Below, piece after piece: positions 61,898 to 64,000 of a DNA stretch of 64,000 nucleotides. The translations under genes and the position numbers were made by a program. Every line of letters begins with the position of its first letter. The stretch's first letter is position 1. The stretch comes from Dictyophora rubrovolvata (taxonomy: Eukaryota > Basidiomycota > Agaricomycetes > Phallales > Phallaceae). The stretch is from contig CP114118.1 of NCBI GenBank assembly GCA_029959195.1, forward strand, positions 3,085,262 to 3,149,261. Reading direction: 5' to 3'. The notes under the pieces are model-generated. The model did not search any database. It worked only from the letters and a program-made list of their open reading frames with translations, and was not told where the DNA came from.

Positions 61898-63118
61898 CTA
61901 TCTCCAAATGCTGACGTACAACCCGAGCTGGATTTCGTAAAGCAGGTCCAACATTCCCCTCCTTCGACAATGATTGCTTCGAAGGTTGAGAGTGTAGGCC
62001 ATTCGGGCAGTTTTGTTTAAATCGACAGACAGCATCTTGACCGTTCTGGTACTAGCGGCATTCCGTAAGGTCGCTTTACATTTATTCGCTAAAAATTGGC
62101 CAGCTTTCATACTCGAAAATCCACTAGTCTCTTTGGCAGGTACGGCAGGAATAACATCGTTAAAGGGCGTATCAGAGCCCGATCTAAGAACTGGATTAGA
62201 TGGTTGAGGTAAGCTCTGAGTGTGTCTATTTGAGCGCGGGGCAAGCTGTGGATAGGATTTCGAGAGGCGGGATGGAGGAAATGGGATCGGGGTGGGCTTA
62301 TCATATACTCTGCTCAACGAGTCTTTTTCTTGAAGTCGACAGAAACTGACAGTGCGATGTAGGTTACTGGCCATAAAACCGCCAAAAAGTCCGCTGCCTG
62401 CGCCAGGTATTGCTATGGGCCTTCCGATTTGGTTTTACAGGGTCGTTGGGGATGTGCAGCGCGAGCCATGAATTTGTTTTCTTGTTTAAAAAGATTGGGG
62501 GATGGTCCCTCTTGACTACGACCCACTAAACTTAGGATCCAGAAATCTTTCTCCTCGTAAACGTCGGTTACGAAGACTGCTTTTGTTGTTGGGAGCCTGC
62601 CACCCAAACTGGGACTGGAAGAAAGATAGGAATTGTCGAAAACACGTTGGATGGTGTTTCGTGAATGTGTTTTATAGATCGCTGGCTCTCGATAACTGTA
62701 TGCAACACTGATTGCTTTAAAGTGCTCCTTCTTGAACTTAGCACGTCGTCTATAGATGAACGCAAACGCCAAAGCATAAATAATACTTATCAGCTAGATT
62801 CTATGCACGTAGAATAGACTCTTACTATTATGATAACACAAGACACAGCAAGGCATGCTCCAAGTATATGCCTAAAGACTTGGTTCGACATGATATGTGA
62901 TAATCGCTTCCCCTTCGCTTCATAGGTTGGGGTATTATCAATGATGAAGTCAAAAGAAATGACATTCATAACATTATGGTCCATATGACGCGCCACTATT
63001 ACAATTTGTGCATTACCGTTGACGTCCTGGGGAATCGTTAGGAACAAGCGAGTAGAATCAAAGATAATCCATGGCATGGAGGAATTATCATTGAGAGATA
63101 GTAACCATTCTGCGGATC
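61898..63118 (-). pseudogene. Axl2-like cadherin/transmembrane protein, truncated
   Basis: The piece begins in a dystroglycan-type cadherin-like domain (AEWLLSLNDNSSMPWIIFDS, PQDVNGNAQIVIVARH, VISFDFIIDNTP). One membrane helix (ILGACLALISIIYALAFAFI) appears if a 53-nt intron at 62846-62794 is removed, followed by RRRAKFKKEHF and a polar tail ending at 62413. The frame then shifts and continues as GAGSGLFGGF, SNLHRTVSFCRL and further tail to 61898. Axl2 marks axial budding sites in yeast; agaric homologues are much longer, with several cadherin domains. Here the N-terminal domains and signal peptide are missing, and the tail is out of frame, so it is probably a relic or a partial copy. Confidence 0.5.
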
Positions 63119-64000
63119 TAATATAATACCCCTGTCAATGAACCCCTTCATTGACGTTTTTTTGGGACCTTTCATTTTTATGGTTTTAGAGGGTTTAGAG
63201 GGTGTTTCTGAATATTTTTAATTATTATCACTTTGTCATGTATCATAGGAAATCATTGAGTTATGAGCTGTTTTATCTAACTACTCAACTTTTATAGCAC
63301 ATGTTCCTTAGGTAGGTCACACTAGCTAGCATGGGAATCGGAGTTAGAAATATATTTATTATTGTGCGCAAGTTAGGGTTTGTCAGGGTTATGCTCTAAA
63401 ATTCACTAAATTTTCTTAGGTAAGCCATACTAGCTACCTCAGCTTACATAAGCCAAAAATAATATTCTTCTATGAAACTTTATCCCTTCCTGGTGCTGTA
63501 CAATGTTTTACAATCAAGTTGTGGCATGGTGTCAAGATCTGAAAACATTCGAGTTCGAGAATACGATAATTTGGAGAACGAGGAACCTGGCTTCAACTTA
63601 TATGTTGCGCCTGTTCCAAAGGCCTGATAATTGTTCCTCAATTTAGATTGTGACGAACGTACACTCACGAATACGGAGTTCGAATGAAACAAGGCCTTTG
63701 ACGACGAAGTTGTCAAAGACGAGTGAAATGAGGATTCATGTAGAACGAAGGTTCAAGAATAAAGACGGTTTATGGACAAAAGAAGTCTTAATTGAAAAAG
63801 ATATTTAATCGAATCAAAGTTCGATTTCAAGATGACCATAACTACATATTTACAAGGCGTTTAAATACTAGTTAAGTCGTGCAGGGTCAAGAACAAAGAA
63901 AGGACAGAAATAGAATAGTACTTAACAGTTCTCGACTACAATGTGTTTTTGTTAGAAAGAGATAGAACGAGATAGAAACATTCTATAATATATCATGGGA
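63119..64000. other. AT-rich flank, no gene seen
   Basis: AT-rich sequence with a short repeated theme (TTAGGTAGG/TCACACTAGCTAG at 63309-63330 and TTAGGTAAG/CCATACTAGCTAC at 63416-63437). No coding or RNA feature is recognised. Confidence 0.4.

Noticed and set aside
62794-62825. A 32-nt intron (GTAAGA...CTAG) in the Axl2-like piece
   Set aside because: Too short for a fungal intron and it would leave an over-long membrane helix; a 53-nt intron from the upstream GTGTCT gives a normal ~21-residue helix in the same phase.

Overview
The window looks like a piece of an Agaricomycete (mushroom-forming basidiomycete) genome. Genes are split by many 49-75 nt introns with a CTRAY-like branch site near the acceptor. 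The gene content is also typical of that class: a FunK1 kinase, a DUF2235 hydrolase, a HET-like protein with a YIWLDEFC block, a tetraspanin, a plasma-membrane-type casein kinase 1 and a secreted GH3 beta-glucosidase. There is no prokaryotic, viral or organellar signal, and I found no tRNA, rRNA or CRISPR array. All gene models were spliced by hand from reading-frame continuity and family motifs.

Layout. 0.8-2.4 kb: F-box protein (+). 3.0-4.8: DUF2235 hydrolase (-). 6.0-9.7: multi-pass membrane protein and HET-like protein (both -). 10.6-11.9: GDP-fucose-type nucleotide-sugar transporter (-). 13.0-18.0: three single-pass membrane proteins with long disordered tails. 18.7-21.2: WD40-like/DUF2415 protein (+). 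22.8-23.7: FrnE/DsbA-like oxidoreductase (-). 25.2-27.6: SDR-fold protein with disordered extensions and an altered catalytic motif (-). 28.3-29.6: tetraspanin (+). 31.7-35.2: GH3 beta-glucosidase (+). 35.6-36.3: small mitochondrial-type protein (+). 36.8-38.9: casein kinase 1 (-). 40.8-43.8: MFS sugar transporter with 28 exons, some only 5-13 nt (+). 45.1-47.4: FunK1 kinase (+).

From about 48 kb to the end the character changes. Intact genes give way to decayed pieces of conserved genes: a CSC1/TMEM63 channel, an SR-protein kinase with an in-frame stop, a pseudokinase with a broken 5' end, a karyopherin (importin-4/Kap123) piece, unassigned fragments, and an Axl2-like cadherin/TM piece. Several keep their ancestral intron positions, so they look like truncated genomic copies and not retrocopies.

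The genes do not form one pathway. Themes are the cell surface and secretion (GH3, tetraspanin, sugar and nucleotide-sugar transporters, single-pass receptors, CK1), self/non-self recognition (HET-like) and kinase families typical of basidiomycetes. I see no clear new multi-gene system. The most unusual items are the microexon-rich transporter, the SDR with a ~160-residue disordered insert and FxxxR in place of YxxxK, the trio of single-pass membrane proteins, and the block of gene relics.
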